Source of the DNA: Promethearchaeota archaeon
Lineage (GTDB): Archaea; Asgardarchaeota; Lokiarchaeia; Sigynarchaeales; SOKP01
Direction of reading: 5' to 3'
Assembly: GCA_019057775.1 (NCBI GenBank)
Contig: JAHLWT010000159.1
Location: 27,458 to 91,457, forward strand
DNA: 64,000 nucleotides
In this document: positions 25,889 through 35,801 of the stretch, in pieces
Layout of the letters: each line of letters begins with the position of its first letter
Numbering within the stretch: position 1 is the first letter of the stretch
The notes under the pieces: generated by a model
Seen by the model: the letters and a program-made list of their open reading frames with translations, nothing else
Database searches by the model: none
What the model was told of the DNA's origin: nothing
Made by a program: the position numbers and the translations under genes

Positions 25889-28800
25889 TTGGCAGTAGAA
25901 AAAAATAGGTTTTGGAAGTTAAATAAAAGTAATAAAAAAAGAATAACAATTTTGACAATCTTCTTAATCAGTTTGCTTTTAATTACCTTCACAAAAAATC
26001 TTGATCTAAGTGGCAATTTAAGGTCAGATGGTCAAAATTACATAACGGAAGAAAATCTACAGTTAGAGAATTTAAAGAGTCAAGATCTTTCATCTAGTAA
26101 TATTTTCAGCGGTATTGGAGCCCCTTGGAGTGTATCTCAATGGGCAAATCGAACTGATTATAATTTGCCAGTGAATTTTGGAAATGGTACAACGGATATA
26201 ATATACATGGATTTAGGGAGCGGTTGGGAGGGTTATCAATTAAACGGTACTATTAATGAATTATACGATACAAGGAATTGGGTAAATGGAACTTTCCACG
26301 CTGGAGATGATGACGGAATTCCTGACGCGAATAGTAATGATCAAGATAAACTTTTAAATTGGACCTTTAATAAGCAAAATGTTGGTGTTACTGAAGTTAA
26401 TCCTATGTCCGGTAATTATTTTAATAATGTGACTGAAGATTATTTGGAATTAAGAATGGATGACTCCTCAACTACTAACGAGTGGTATGATCAATATGAT
26501 AGATGTTGGTGGGAGTCAAATTTTACTTTACCAAGAGGAAGAGTAATTGAGGGTGAAATAAGTCTTGCAATGTTTCCTGAAACACAATATAGACCTGTAG
26601 GTGGAAGTGGGGATTATGGAACTCATTGGAGCATTCAACTTATCCTAAATGAAGTTGTAATTGACGATAAAAATCTTATATGGTTAGAAAATGCAGAAGG
26701 GTTTAATCAGTGGGTAACCTTGAAATTACAACTAACAAATTGGCTAGATGATCCTGCTGTCTTTCCAGTTGGTGAGAAAAACATGAGCCTTAGGGTACAG
26801 TTAATAAGAAATGGGGGATCATTATCTTATTCATATTATGGGGAATATCAACAAGTTTTTATTGATAATGTATCGTTAATCGTGAAAGCAGAAGTAAATG
26901 CTACTCAAATCGGTTTGAGAATGAATGATCAGCCAGTATCTAATATTGATTGGGGAAAAGGAACTGTAGGACAAGTTAATACTTGGACTGAAACACCTGT
27001 TGAGGTTAAATTTAATACTACTGAAGATTGGCCATTCGAAATGGGGGGTTATATTATTAACTTTACAACAGATGTAAATCTATTTGCACGAAAAATGAGT
27101 GATGATTCGGATTATATACCTAACTTTGCAGGAACCACTTTCGAGGTAATAAATGACAGTTCTGTAGAATGGGAATGCTATGCACGTGTATCTGTTCCGA
27201 CTGGTTATGAGGAAACTAATATGACACTTATATTTCCTGAAGATGTGAATATAACTTGGATTTCCAATGCAGAAAAACCAGATACTAATATATTAGAGAG
27301 AGACTGTGATAATTCAACTTTAGGATTTTTAAAAGTATTTAATTTTTCAGAAACCCCAGACGGTTTCTGGCGGGTAAAAGGAATATCACCGAATTATTGC
27401 AACGATTTGAATATCTATAATAACGTTACAAACTCATGGGCTCTTAATAACACATTCATAAGTGGAGATTATATAAACATTACAGGAAAAATAGAAATTT
27501 CTGGTCTGGTTGATATATCTGGATATATAGAAAATACTAAAGCAAAATTACACATAAAGTTTCCAAATGGAACGATTTGGGCAGCAGAAAATCAAATAAA
27601 ACAAGTCAATGATACAGGATGGATTTATTTTGATCCTATTATGATACCTAGTGATGTTCCAAATTACGAAGCAGGTAAATATGAAGCAATAATTACCTGG
27701 AATAATTCTTATTCATCTTTTGGGATAAATGAGACGGGAATTATTTATAAAGAGTTTACAGTAATCCATGATTCTAAACTCGAACCTGATCAAGATATAT
27801 ATTTTATTGAAAGCGTGTTTGACGAAGGTATAATTAATATTAAAGTTTCATATAATGATTTAGAAGATAATACCGCTATAGAAAATGAACAAGTTTATAC
27901 AAATTATACGGGAATCAATGAGTTTTTCAGTGAAATAAGTCCAGGGTTTTACTTATATGAATTTAACGCTAGTAAAGCTATTGCTGGTAATAATACAGTA
28001 ACAATTTTTGCTAATTCTACTTATTATTTGAATAAAGTAATAGAGATCAAAATCGAAGTAGTAAAAGAAACTCTTCTTACAGTAGATAATGATTTTATTA
28101 CAGTTCCATGGAATCAAAATTTCACAGTGCGATTTAACTTTACTGAAAAAAATAATCCAGGAACAGGTATTAATGTTACTGATGATATTTCAATTGATTG
28201 GCTCGGTGAACATCATTTGATTCAACCCATTGAAGGACAATATGAATTAACTTGTAACACTTCAGCTTATGATGCACTCACACTCCAATCATTCATAATT
28301 TCTATAAACCCATACAAATATGAGGCTCAAACTAAATTAATCAGGGTACAAATAACTGAATTAACATCTTATTTAAAATTATTTATAAATGGCAATCAAG
28401 TAAATTATAGCGATACCGTTCAGGTTGAAGTCATTGAGACTATAAATATCATTGTTTATTATAGAGATAACACGACAAAAGCACATCTTCCTAACGCAAC
28501 TGTTAATTTATTAGGAATAGGGACCTTAAATGAGACAAATAATCATTATAATCTTTCTTTAGATGCATGTGACTTAGGTCAAGGAATTTCTGCTTTAACT
28601 ATATTCGCACAATTAACTAATTATCAACCCCAGTCTATTCAATTTTTCATTGAGATTTTTGAAAGAGAGACAGAGTTAGTTTTAATTATTGATAATATTC
28701 CCTATAATGATGGTGATACAATTCAAGTTGAATTTGATGATATAATAAATATTACAGTGTATTATAGAGATAATGAAACTAAAAATCATCTTCCTAATGC

Positions 28801-30205
28801 AACTATTACATTATTGGGAGTAGAAGAAATTAATGAAACAAACAATCAGTATACTATAATCATAGACGCAAATGATTTAGATCTAGGAATTACTACTCTA
28901 ACTATATTCGCACATTTAACTAATTATCAATCTCAGTCAATTAATTTTTTCATTGAAGTGTTTGAAAAAGCAACAGAGTTACAATTATTTGTTAATGACA
29001 TTAAATTAAATTATAGCGATTCAGTTCAGATTGAACATGATGAATCTGTAAATATTACAGTATACTTTAGAGAACTTACAACAGAACAACATGTCTCAGG
29101 TGCTACCGTTAATTTATTAGGGATAGGAAATATTGATGAAATAAACAATCAGTATACTAAAATCATTGATGCAAATGATTTAGATCAAGGAATCACTGCT
29201 CTAACTGTATTTGCTCAGTTAGTAAAATACCAATCTCAATCATTTAACTTTTTCATTGAAGTAACAGAAAAAGCAACAAGCTTCCAACTAATTTTAAATG
29301 GTGAAGATAACACTCTTGACCCTGTTTTTAATCTCACAATAGGTACATTATTAAATATAACTGTGAAATATACAGAACAATCCGGAGCGTACATTCCTAA
29401 TGCAACCTTACAACTAGTAGGTGAGGGAATATTAATATATTTAACGCGAATAGACTCTCTAGAACAACATTTCATAGTATTAGATTCATTAAATTTGAAA
29501 ATTGGTGTTAATTTATATTCAATTATAGCTCGTGCTACAAATTACGAGATTCAAACCATAAATTCGATAATTACTATTAACAGGATACAGACATTAATAA
29601 ACATATCATCTCAAATCAGTGCTGAACCTGGAGATGATGTCTCATTAAGTGTATTTCTAGACGATATAGATTTTGGTAACCTTGTAATAGATGCTACAGT
29701 AACATATGCGTGGGCTTATGGGCAAGGAGAACTCGTAGATCCTGATAATGACGGTATTTATGAAATTGTATTAGAAAATGTCCCAGAGGGTACTTATTCT
29801 ATAACTATCACGGCTTTTGCAGGTGATACATATGATTTTGAAAGTAAAGAAATTACATTAGTGGTTGTTAGTCCTACGACAAGCCCCGGAGCTGATTTAA
29901 GTTGGCTAATTTATGTTTTAGTTGGGGGAATAGTTGGTCTTGTTATGATTTTCACACTATACCAAACACATTTTAAGTATCCTCCAATGGTAAGAAAGAT
30001 AAGAAAATTAAGAAAGAAGGTTAGAAAGAATAAAAAGACAAAACCAATCTTGATAGAAGGACGAGAAAGTATTATTAAAACTGAATTTCAGAATAAAATT
30101 GATGCAACAGAGATTGAACTCAAACAGGTAGGAGAACCAATTCCTAAGGATAAAATGAAAATTGTTAAAAAAGAAATTAAATACGATATAAAGAAGGATG
30201 AATAA
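25889..30205 (+). CDS. Giant membrane-anchored surface protein with Ig-like repeats
   Basis: 1438 residues, TTG start behind GGTGA. An N-terminal hydrophobic segment (about 20-40) acts as signal sequence. The ectodomain is rich in Asn-x-Ser/Thr sequons. Residues 100-350 read as a carbohydrate-binding or jelly-roll type module. Three consecutive repeats of about 97 residues (roughly 825-1125) share L-x-L-x-I-D-x-x-x-x-N-Y-S-D, V-x-Y-R-D-N-x-T, LPNATVNLLG and the closing ALTIFAQLTNYQSQS. Near 1365 a membrane helix (WLIYVLVGGIVGLVMIFTLY) leads to a strongly basic cytoplasmic tail of about 70 residues. First gene of a three-gene operon; the next start is 3 nt away. Possibly S-layer, adhesin or receptor. 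Confidence 0.8.
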   Translation: MAVEKNRFWKLNKSNKKRITILTIFLISLLLITFTKNLDLSGNLRSDGQNYITEENLQLENLKSQDLSSSNIFSGIGAPWSVSQWANRTDYNLPVNFGNGTTDIIYMDLGSGWEGYQLNGTINELYDTRNWVNGTFHAGDDDGIPDANSNDQDKLLNWTFNKQNVGVTEVNPMSGNYFNNVTEDYLELRMDDSSTTNEWYDQYDRCWWESNFTLPRGRVIEGEISLAMFPETQYRPVGGSGDYGTHWSIQLILNEVVIDDKNLIWLENAEGFNQWVTLKLQLTNWLDDPAVFPVGEKNMSLRVQLIRNGGSLSYSYYGEYQQVFIDNVSLIVKAEVNATQIGLRMNDQPVSNIDWGKGTVGQVNTWTETPVEVKFNTTEDWPFEMGGYIINFTTDVNLFARKMSDDSDYIPNFAGTTFEVINDSSVEWECYARVSVPTGYEETNMTLIFPEDVNITWISNAEKPDTNILERDCDNSTLGFLKVFNFSETPDGFWRVKGISPNYCNDLNIYNNVTNSWALNNTFISGDYINITGKIEISGLVDISGYIENTKAKLHIKFPNGTIWAAENQIKQVNDTGWIYFDPIMIPSDVPNYEAGKYEAIITWNNSYSSFGINETGIIYKEFTVIHDSKLEPDQDIYFIESVFDEGIINIKVSYNDLEDNTAIENEQVYTNYTGINEFFSEISPGFYLYEFNASKAIAGNNTVTIFANSTYYLNKVIEIKIEVVKETLLTVDNDFITVPWNQNFTVRFNFTEKNNPGTGINVTDDISIDWLGEHHLIQPIEGQYELTCNTSAYDALTLQSFIISINPYKYEAQTKLIRVQITELTSYLKLFINGNQVNYSDTVQVEVIETINIIVYYRDNTTKAHLPNATVNLLGIGTLNETNNHYNLSLDACDLGQGISALTIFAQLTNYQPQSIQFFIEIFERETELVLIIDNIPYNDGDTIQVEFDDIINITVYYRDNETKNHLPNATITLLGVEEINETNNQYTIIIDANDLDLGITTLTIFAHLTNYQSQSINFFIEVFEKATELQLFVNDIKLNYSDSVQIEHDESVNITVYFRELTTEQHVSGATVNLLGIGNIDEINNQYTKIIDANDLDQGITALTVFAQLVKYQSQSFNFFIEVTEKATSFQLILNGEDNTLDPVFNLTIGTLLNITVKYTEQSGAYIPNATLQLVGEGILIYLTRIDSLEQHFIVLDSLNLKIGVNLYSIIARATNYEIQTINSIITINRIQTLINISSQISAEPGDDVSLSVFLDDIDFGNLVIDATVTYAWAYGQGELVDPDNDGIYEIVLENVPEGTYSITITAFAGDTYDFESKEITLVVVSPTTSPGADLSWLIYVLVGGIVGLVMIFTLYQTHFKYPPMVRKIRKLRKKVRKNKKTKPILIEGRESIIKTEFQNKIDATEIELKQVGEPIPKDKMKIVKKEIKYDIKKDE

Positions 30206-30208
30206 AGA

Positions 30209-31336
30209 ATGCCAATAGGATTTGTAATTACCGAATGGACAGAGGATCAAGGGTTAGCAGTTAGTTATAAATATCCAAAAACCTTAGAAGTTGATTTGGA
30301 TGACATGATGCGCATTTTTTATGCTCATATTACTGGAGCAGGGGAATCGGGAAACGTGGTAGTAAGATTAGAAAAAGCACGAGCCAATGTATCGAGTTTT
30401 TTTACAGGGATGGAATCTGACACGCCAGTGATGATCAATCTATTACTTGAATTGGGTGAGGAACCAGAAATGTTTGGAGAAACGGTAATTCAAGAAATAA
30501 ATGACACAATTTTAAATTTTATAAAACCGTCAGATATGGATGTCTCTAAAAAGCTTGAAAACATTGAAGAATTATATAAATATTTAAAAGATTCATTACT
30601 CCTTTTAGAGCGATTAGAAAACTTATCTAAAGAACAACGGTTGACACAAATTTACAGTAGTGAGAAAGGAAGAACAATTTTGGAGATTCTCCAAGATGGT
30701 GCAATGTCACGAAAAGAATTACAAGCAGTAGTAGAGGAAAAATTGAATAAAATCATTTCTAATATTGAGATAACATTGGATTCTTTTATCAAAACTGGTC
30801 TAGTCAAACAAGATTGGGTTGAAAGGGATATAGATATCACTTTATTCCTACTTTCGGATTTTACTTTATTTAGAACTCCAGCGGCAAAACTCATTGAAAA
30901 TACTAAGACTTATTTACCAACTCCAGAACTGGCAACTAAATATCTTAAAGAAGTAAATGATTTTTTTTCAAAATATAAACCAACTTTAGAAGATAATTTA
31001 ATAATAGCTCAAAATATGCTGAATCCAGATAAATATGATTATATTTCTTTGCTAAGAGAACGCGCATACCCGTTAAATAAGCTACCAAAAGCTCCTGGAG
31101 AGAGCCTTGAGCAAATTGGAAATGTTTTAAAACCTATGGAAAAAGATAAAATTATTAAGTTTATAAAAGATAGTAAAGAAATAGTATGGGTATTTTTATT
31201 AACAGATATAGTTGCTCATACTTTTTATCCTGAATATTTAATCGAAAAAATACGAAAAGATCGAATGGAAGGGAAGTTAAAGAAAGAAGTTGCGATTAAG
31301 CATTTAGAATTACTTGAAGAAGCGTATAAAAAATAA
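30209..31336 (+). CDS. Longin-like plus winged-helix cytosolic protein
   Basis: 375 residues. Residues 1-105 resemble the N-terminus of the protein at 19881: FVITEWTEDQGLAVSYKYPK, then VVVRLEKARANVSSFFTGM and a hydrophobic strand VMINLLLEL. Residues 140-240 contain a likely winged helix (GRTILEILQDGAMSRKELQAVVEEKL...FIKTGLVKQDW). The rest is helical. It starts 3 nt after the surface-protein stop. It is probably the cytosolic partner of that protein; domain assignments are inferred. Confidence 0.65.
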   Translation: MPIGFVITEWTEDQGLAVSYKYPKTLEVDLDDMMRIFYAHITGAGESGNVVVRLEKARANVSSFFTGMESDTPVMINLLLELGEEPEMFGETVIQEINDTILNFIKPSDMDVSKKLENIEELYKYLKDSLLLLERLENLSKEQRLTQIYSSEKGRTILEILQDGAMSRKELQAVVEEKLNKIISNIEITLDSFIKTGLVKQDWVERDIDITLFLLSDFTLFRTPAAKLIENTKTYLPTPELATKYLKEVNDFFSKYKPTLEDNLIIAQNMLNPDKYDYISLLRERAYPLNKLPKAPGESLEQIGNVLKPMEKDKIIKFIKDSKEIVWVFLLTDIVAHTFYPEYLIEKIRKDRMEGKLKKEVAIKHLELLEEAYKK

Positions 31337-31352
31337 AAGGTGGAATATTGAT

Positions 31353-33305
31353 TTGTCTCATGATGATAATTCAGCAACAAAGCAAGTTCTAGAACTTATC
31401 GGTTTAGCCCAAGATGAAGTAGATACATACTATAAAATGACGGGAAGAGGCCCGGTAATGGTTGGCGAAATCGCCCTTATTGCTGAAGTCTCAGAAGAAA
31501 AAGCAGGAGAAATTGCTGAGAACCTGTTCCAAAAAGGTCTTCTGAAGCAAATTCCTGGGAAAGTACCCATCTATGAAACTTTACCACCATATGCCGCTCT
31601 TGTAAATCAAATTCATCAATTTAAAGAAAAAATTAAAGAATTTGGAATAATTGCTCCACAAAATTTACAAGAACGATTTGAATCTCTTGGGAAACAATCA
31701 ACGAAACTTAAGAAATTAGATGATTATAGGATTTATCTTCAGATGATGAAAACGAAGTTACCAGCTCAAATTAAAACCCAATTCGACAGATTTGATGCTG
31801 CTCTTGAACAGGTGCAGAGATTTCAAGATGTTAAAAGATTTATTCTTAATTTAAAAGAAATTGTGCCATCTGATATAACTAAAGAGTTTGAAGTGATGGA
31901 AACCCGTTTAGAAACAATGAAGACTGAGATTTCAAACAAGTTTGAAAAACAGTTTCGCATCGGTGCCCTAAAAAGTATGGCTGAAAAAATAGTTTCTAAG
32001 GTTATTTCAGAACAATTCAGAGAAATTACTGAATACTTCAAAAATAAATTCGTTGAAACAACACAAAGGATGTTAGATCAAGTAATTAATCAATTGGGGA
32101 GTATATCGGATACAGCAGGCGAAATTAGTACAGATTTAAGTACTATTTTTATCGATATTGAGGCAGGAATAAAGACAACCCTAACTGACTTAGAAAATAG
32201 AGTTGCTGCGGTATATGATGATATCCTTACAGGAATTCAAGAATTACAAGACGTATTTCAAAAGGAGATTTTTGAAACTCTCCAAAATGATATTATTGAT
32301 AATATAATTGGTCAATTAGAAAGCGCTGAGATTACAATGAATGAATTTTGGGAGCGTTCTAAACAAACCTCACTACTTAGTTTTAAGGATGTTTGGTTTG
32401 TGAGAAGTGTTGAAGGAATTAGAGCACAGATAAATGAATCGGTTTCCCGCGTAAAAATGCGAGTTCATATCGTTGCTCCGAAATTGGAAGATATTGATTT
32501 AGTAGCACTCTCACAATTAAAAAAACATATAAATATTAGAATTTCTACAAATTTCGATTTGAATAATTCTGAAGATCAAATACGATTTAAACAATTAGAA
32601 GATCTCCCAAATATCACAATTAGACACTATCCAGTTGAAAATCTTTGGTCTATAAACAAAGATTTCGAAGAAGTTGTAGTATGTGTTGTATCCAAATCAG
32701 AGGAGGGTGAACTTGAAATAGCTGGAATGGGTTCAGTAATAGAAGAACATATAAAATTATTTGCTTCGGTTTTAGAAGACGTATGGATACAAAGCAAAAG
32801 AATTGAACAAGTGGAAATAATGCATGCTATAAAAAGAGCTCCTGACACATCTTTACCAAAACAACTAGTTTCAATACCAAAAGAACCAGAGATAGTGAAG
32901 AAAGTCGAACCAATCCCATCTACAATTTCACCAGAACATACAGCACCACTTAAAAAAGAAATAGAACCACCGGGGATATTACAAGAGGCACAAAGGATGG
33001 AAAAACCTAGTACTGAAATACCACCAAATATTATCCCTAGCGCACCGAGTACTTCAGAAGCATCTATTTCAAATCAATTTGATGATTTAATGAATAAGTT
33101 AGATAATATGACTGGAAATGAAATTGCATTAATATTAGAAAAGCTTCAAGATGATATACTTGAAACAAAAGGATTTAGTGCCATATTAAGGCAGATAAGG
33201 ATGAGTTCCTCCTCACTGAAACCTAATAAGAACTTATTAAATGCTGCTGAAAAAGAAGAGCTATTTAATAAACTTGGATTTTGGAGAAATAAGTTAAAAC
33301 TATAA
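31353..33305 (+). CDS. TrmB-like HTH, coiled coil and PLD-like effector domain
   Basis: 650 residues from TTG 31353, chosen because AAGGTGG lies 8 nt upstream; a longer frame from 31314 would overlap the preceding gene. Residues 1-85 form a TrmB-type winged helix (VLELIGLAQDEVDTYYKM..., GEIALIAEVSEEKAGEIAENLFQKGLLKQ). Residues 90-340 are coiled coil. Residues 350-500 (VWFVRSVEGIRAQINESVSRVKMRVHIVAPKLEDID...) match the C-terminal domain of TrmB regulators, which have a phospholipase-D-like fold. A proline-rich linker and a helical tail follow. In true TrmB proteins this domain binds sugars. Insertion of a long rod suggests a structural or membrane-proximal role instead of plain repression. Confidence 0.72.
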   Translation: MSHDDNSATKQVLELIGLAQDEVDTYYKMTGRGPVMVGEIALIAEVSEEKAGEIAENLFQKGLLKQIPGKVPIYETLPPYAALVNQIHQFKEKIKEFGIIAPQNLQERFESLGKQSTKLKKLDDYRIYLQMMKTKLPAQIKTQFDRFDAALEQVQRFQDVKRFILNLKEIVPSDITKEFEVMETRLETMKTEISNKFEKQFRIGALKSMAEKIVSKVISEQFREITEYFKNKFVETTQRMLDQVINQLGSISDTAGEISTDLSTIFIDIEAGIKTTLTDLENRVAAVYDDILTGIQELQDVFQKEIFETLQNDIIDNIIGQLESAEITMNEFWERSKQTSLLSFKDVWFVRSVEGIRAQINESVSRVKMRVHIVAPKLEDIDLVALSQLKKHINIRISTNFDLNNSEDQIRFKQLEDLPNITIRHYPVENLWSINKDFEEVVVCVVSKSEEGELEIAGMGSVIEEHIKLFASVLEDVWIQSKRIEQVEIMHAIKRAPDTSLPKQLVSIPKEPEIVKKVEPIPSTISPEHTAPLKKEIEPPGILQEAQRMEKPSTEIPPNIIPSAPSTSEASISNQFDDLMNKLDNMTGNEIALILEKLQDDILETKGFSAILRQIRMSSSSLKPNKNLLNAAEKEELFNKLGFWRNKLKL

Positions 33306-33328
33306 AACTATTTTTTATCAACTTCATA

Positions 33329-34396
33329 TTAGAATAAAAAAGGATCATTTATTCCTAAATATTTTTCGACAACACTCAAAATCTCCTCTTTAGTACCTAT
33401 ATAAACAAAAAGCTGATGTTTAGCTTTTCCATGAGTGGCATTATCAGTTGCCTGAAAGGGATTTAGTTGAAGTTCAATTTCGCCATAATTCAACAGAGGT
33501 TTATTAGGGGATTCAGAATTATATGATTGAATAACTCCTATCTCAGAATCAGGATTATCTTTTGCAATATCAAAACAATCATCTTGCGTTCTTGGAATAT
33601 CATCAGATAGTTTTACTATGAACCCATATTCATCTGACTCGGGGATTTTTAAAATGTATCCTATTTTTGCAGCTCTATCATAGTTTATATCTTCTGGTCT
33701 AACTGCTAATTTGTAAATAGCATCTACATCTATTTTATATGCTACATAATTATCCATAATTCTTAAGTGATTATTTGGAATACGAGAAAAATATGAAATG
33801 GGTACTGGACTCTTTTTGGTAGGAATTAGTACCGTACCTGGATTTTTAAGGCCCCCGCTTATAACAGTTGCTAAAGACCACCCATTTAATTTTAGATTCG
33901 GTCTAAAGAATATACAATCATCTAAAATTTCTAAACCGCAATAACTAATACCTGTTGAGTGAGGTTCTTTAATAACCCTTATTTGACGCGTGATTTCTCC
34001 TTGAGACCCCTGCTTTGTCCTTTGATTTATAACAAAAATTTGACTTGAAAGAGTACAAGAGGTATTTGAACTTCCAAGAATTTCGTAATTGGCGGGATCT
34101 AATCCGCTAGGGCATTCCCAGTCTTCCCATGTTTCGGGTTTTTTATAAAAGTAATCTCTTTCGGGGCTAACCCAATATCTATCACCCCCAATTACATGGC
34201 TTCTTGCCTTAATTGCATTTTTAATATCAGGATTAACCCATAATAAATTATAACAATTAGCTTTCGGAAATAATCCTAAAGGACGCCCTCCATACTCAGA
34301 AATTAAAATTGATGCCTCATCTTTCAGGTCAAATTCAATTAAATTAGTTTCATTTCCAATACTGGTTAGAAGAGAATCTTTTGTGAAGTAATTCAT
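33329..34396 (-). CDS. Mutarotase-like beta-sandwich protein (DUF4380/DUF6786-like)
   Basis: 355 residues, cytosolic. A mutarotase-type supersandwich is suggested by LISEYGGRPLGLFP near 35, GGDRYWVSPERDYFYKKPETWEDWECP near 70-95, and a continuous strand pattern to the end. Members of this group are found with carbohydrate genes, though enzymatic activity is unproven. Convergent with the TrmB-like gene, 24 nt apart. Confidence 0.6.
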   Translation of the reverse strand: MNYFTKDSLLTSIGNETNLIEFDLKDEASILISEYGGRPLGLFPKANCYNLLWVNPDIKNAIKARSHVIGGDRYWVSPERDYFYKKPETWEDWECPSGLDPANYEILGSSNTSCTLSSQIFVINQRTKQGSQGEITRQIRVIKEPHSTGISYCGLEILDDCIFFRPNLKLNGWSLATVISGGLKNPGTVLIPTKKSPVPISYFSRIPNNHLRIMDNYVAYKIDVDAIYKLAVRPEDINYDRAAKIGYILKIPESDEYGFIVKLSDDIPRTQDDCFDIAKDNPDSEIGVIQSYNSESPNKPLLNYGEIELQLNPFQATDNATHGKAKHQLFVYIGTKEEILSVVEKYLGINDPFLF

Positions 34397-34577
34397 ATTT
34401 AACGATAATGAAGAATTCTATAAATTATTATTTTTAGAAAAAATATTGTCTCTTATTTCTTTAATAATAGTGAAGGTATTAAACCTCATATCAGTTGTTA
34501 TAACTTTTATAAATTTTGTAAGAAATGTTTTTATAAGACTGACATATATTTTAAAATGACAAATTTGAGGAAATATT

Positions 34578-34949
34578 ATGCCTAAAATTGTACATTTCGA
34601 ACTTAATGCTGATGACCCACTACGAGCAAAAAGTTTTTATGAAAAAGTTTTCGACTGGAAAATTGAAAAATCAGAAATGCCAATGGATTATTGGATGATT
34701 ACTGCAGGACCCGAAGATGAACCGGGAATTAGTGGGGGTTTACAGAAAAGAGAAAATGCTACAGATGAAGTTTTCAATTATATAGGTGTCCCTTCCGTTG
34801 AGGAGTTTATTAAAAGAATTGAAGAAAATGGAGGAGAAATTCTTACACCAAAAAGTCCTATTCCGGGGATAGGATACTACGCTTTCTTCAAGGATACAGA
34901 AGGTAACAGATTAGGAATTTTTGAAGATGATGAATCGGCTCAGATGTAA
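34578..34949 (+). CDS. VOC (glyoxalase/bleomycin-resistance fold) protein
   Basis: 123 residues, single VOC module pair: KIVHFELNADDPLRAKSFYEKVFDWKIEK at the start, IGVPSVEEFIKRIEENGGEI in the second half and YYAFFKDTEGNRLGIFEDD at the end. The His (residue 5) and the Glu near the end (NRLGIFED region) are the positions of usual metal ligands, but the set is incomplete. Typical of the small lactoylglutathione-lyase-like proteins of unknown substrate. Confidence 0.88.
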   Translation: MPKIVHFELNADDPLRAKSFYEKVFDWKIEKSEMPMDYWMITAGPEDEPGISGGLQKRENATDEVFNYIGVPSVEEFIKRIEENGGEILTPKSPIPGIGYYAFFKDTEGNRLGIFEDDESAQM

Positions 34950-35005
34950 TAATAGTCTTAAATTCAATTTATTTTTTTTTTAATAAATGTACTTCGAGCA
35001 AATCT

Positions 35006-35776
35006 TTAAATTTCGACCGAATTACTTCCATCAATAACCTTTATGTTTCTAACATAAGAGATTTTTTGTACATCTGATAATAATTCTGCTTTCGAATCGA
35101 ATTCACTTGATATTTCTCTTCTTTTTCTAATTGATAATAGTTTTGTTTTTCTCTTAAATGTTACAATGAAACTAATACGATTTGTATTTTCGTTAATGGA
35201 ATCAATTCCTAGCAGACTATAATATTTCAGATGCCGCACAAAAATGGGGCTAAGAATTTTTGAATAATCTTGAGAGACGGGAAAATCAAGTTCCAGAATA
35301 TCCTGTGCTAAACCTTTCTGTCCGAATTTTGTATATGTCATGAAATACATTAAGCTACAACCGACTGTGGTGAGCATTATTGCTACTAAATAAAATCGAG
35401 TTCCACAAGCCATTCCTGTAGCCATTATAAAGAAAATAAATCCAACATCTCTTGTTTCTTTTAGAGCACTTCTAAATCGAACAATAGAAAGAGCTCCTAC
35501 CAATGTAAAAGCTCTTGCTATATCAGTCCCCACAATTACCATAATCATTCCTACAACTAGCCCTAACAATACTAGGGTCTGAGTAAAATTTTGGGAATAA
35601 GAAATACTTCGATGAGTTCCTCGATATGTAATCGCAATCAGAATTGATAGTACAATACTCCAAAACAGTACAATAATAATATCTGTTATTTCAATCGTTG
35701 AAATATTAGAACTTAAACTTAGAAAAGAGTCCTCAATAAATTTCCTAAAAAAATCGTCTAACCACATATGAATCAA
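35006..35776 (-). CDS. DUF4956 membrane protein
   Basis: 256 residues. Four membrane helices lie between residues 25 and 150, with the family signature ARAFTLVGALSIVRFRSALKETRDVGFIFFIMATGMACG. The C-terminal soluble part (LDFPVSQDYSKI... to the end) is alpha/beta. DUF4956 proteins recur next to VTC and CotH genes, as here (VTC gene 25 nt upstream). The role is thought to concern cell-surface or phosphate-polymer chemistry, unproven. Confidence 0.85.
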   Translation of the reverse strand: MIHMWLDDFFRKFIEDSFLSLSSNISTIEITDIIIVLFWSIVLSILIAITYRGTHRSISYSQNFTQTLVLLGLVVGMIMVIVGTDIARAFTLVGALSIVRFRSALKETRDVGFIFFIMATGMACGTRFYLVAIMLTTVGCSLMYFMTYTKFGQKGLAQDILELDFPVSQDYSKILSPIFVRHLKYYSLLGIDSINENTNRISFIVTFKRKTKLLSIRKRREISSEFDSKAELLSDVQKISYVRNIKVIDGSNSVEI

Positions 35777-35801
35777 AAATTTTTGTTTTTCTTAAATTTT
35801 A

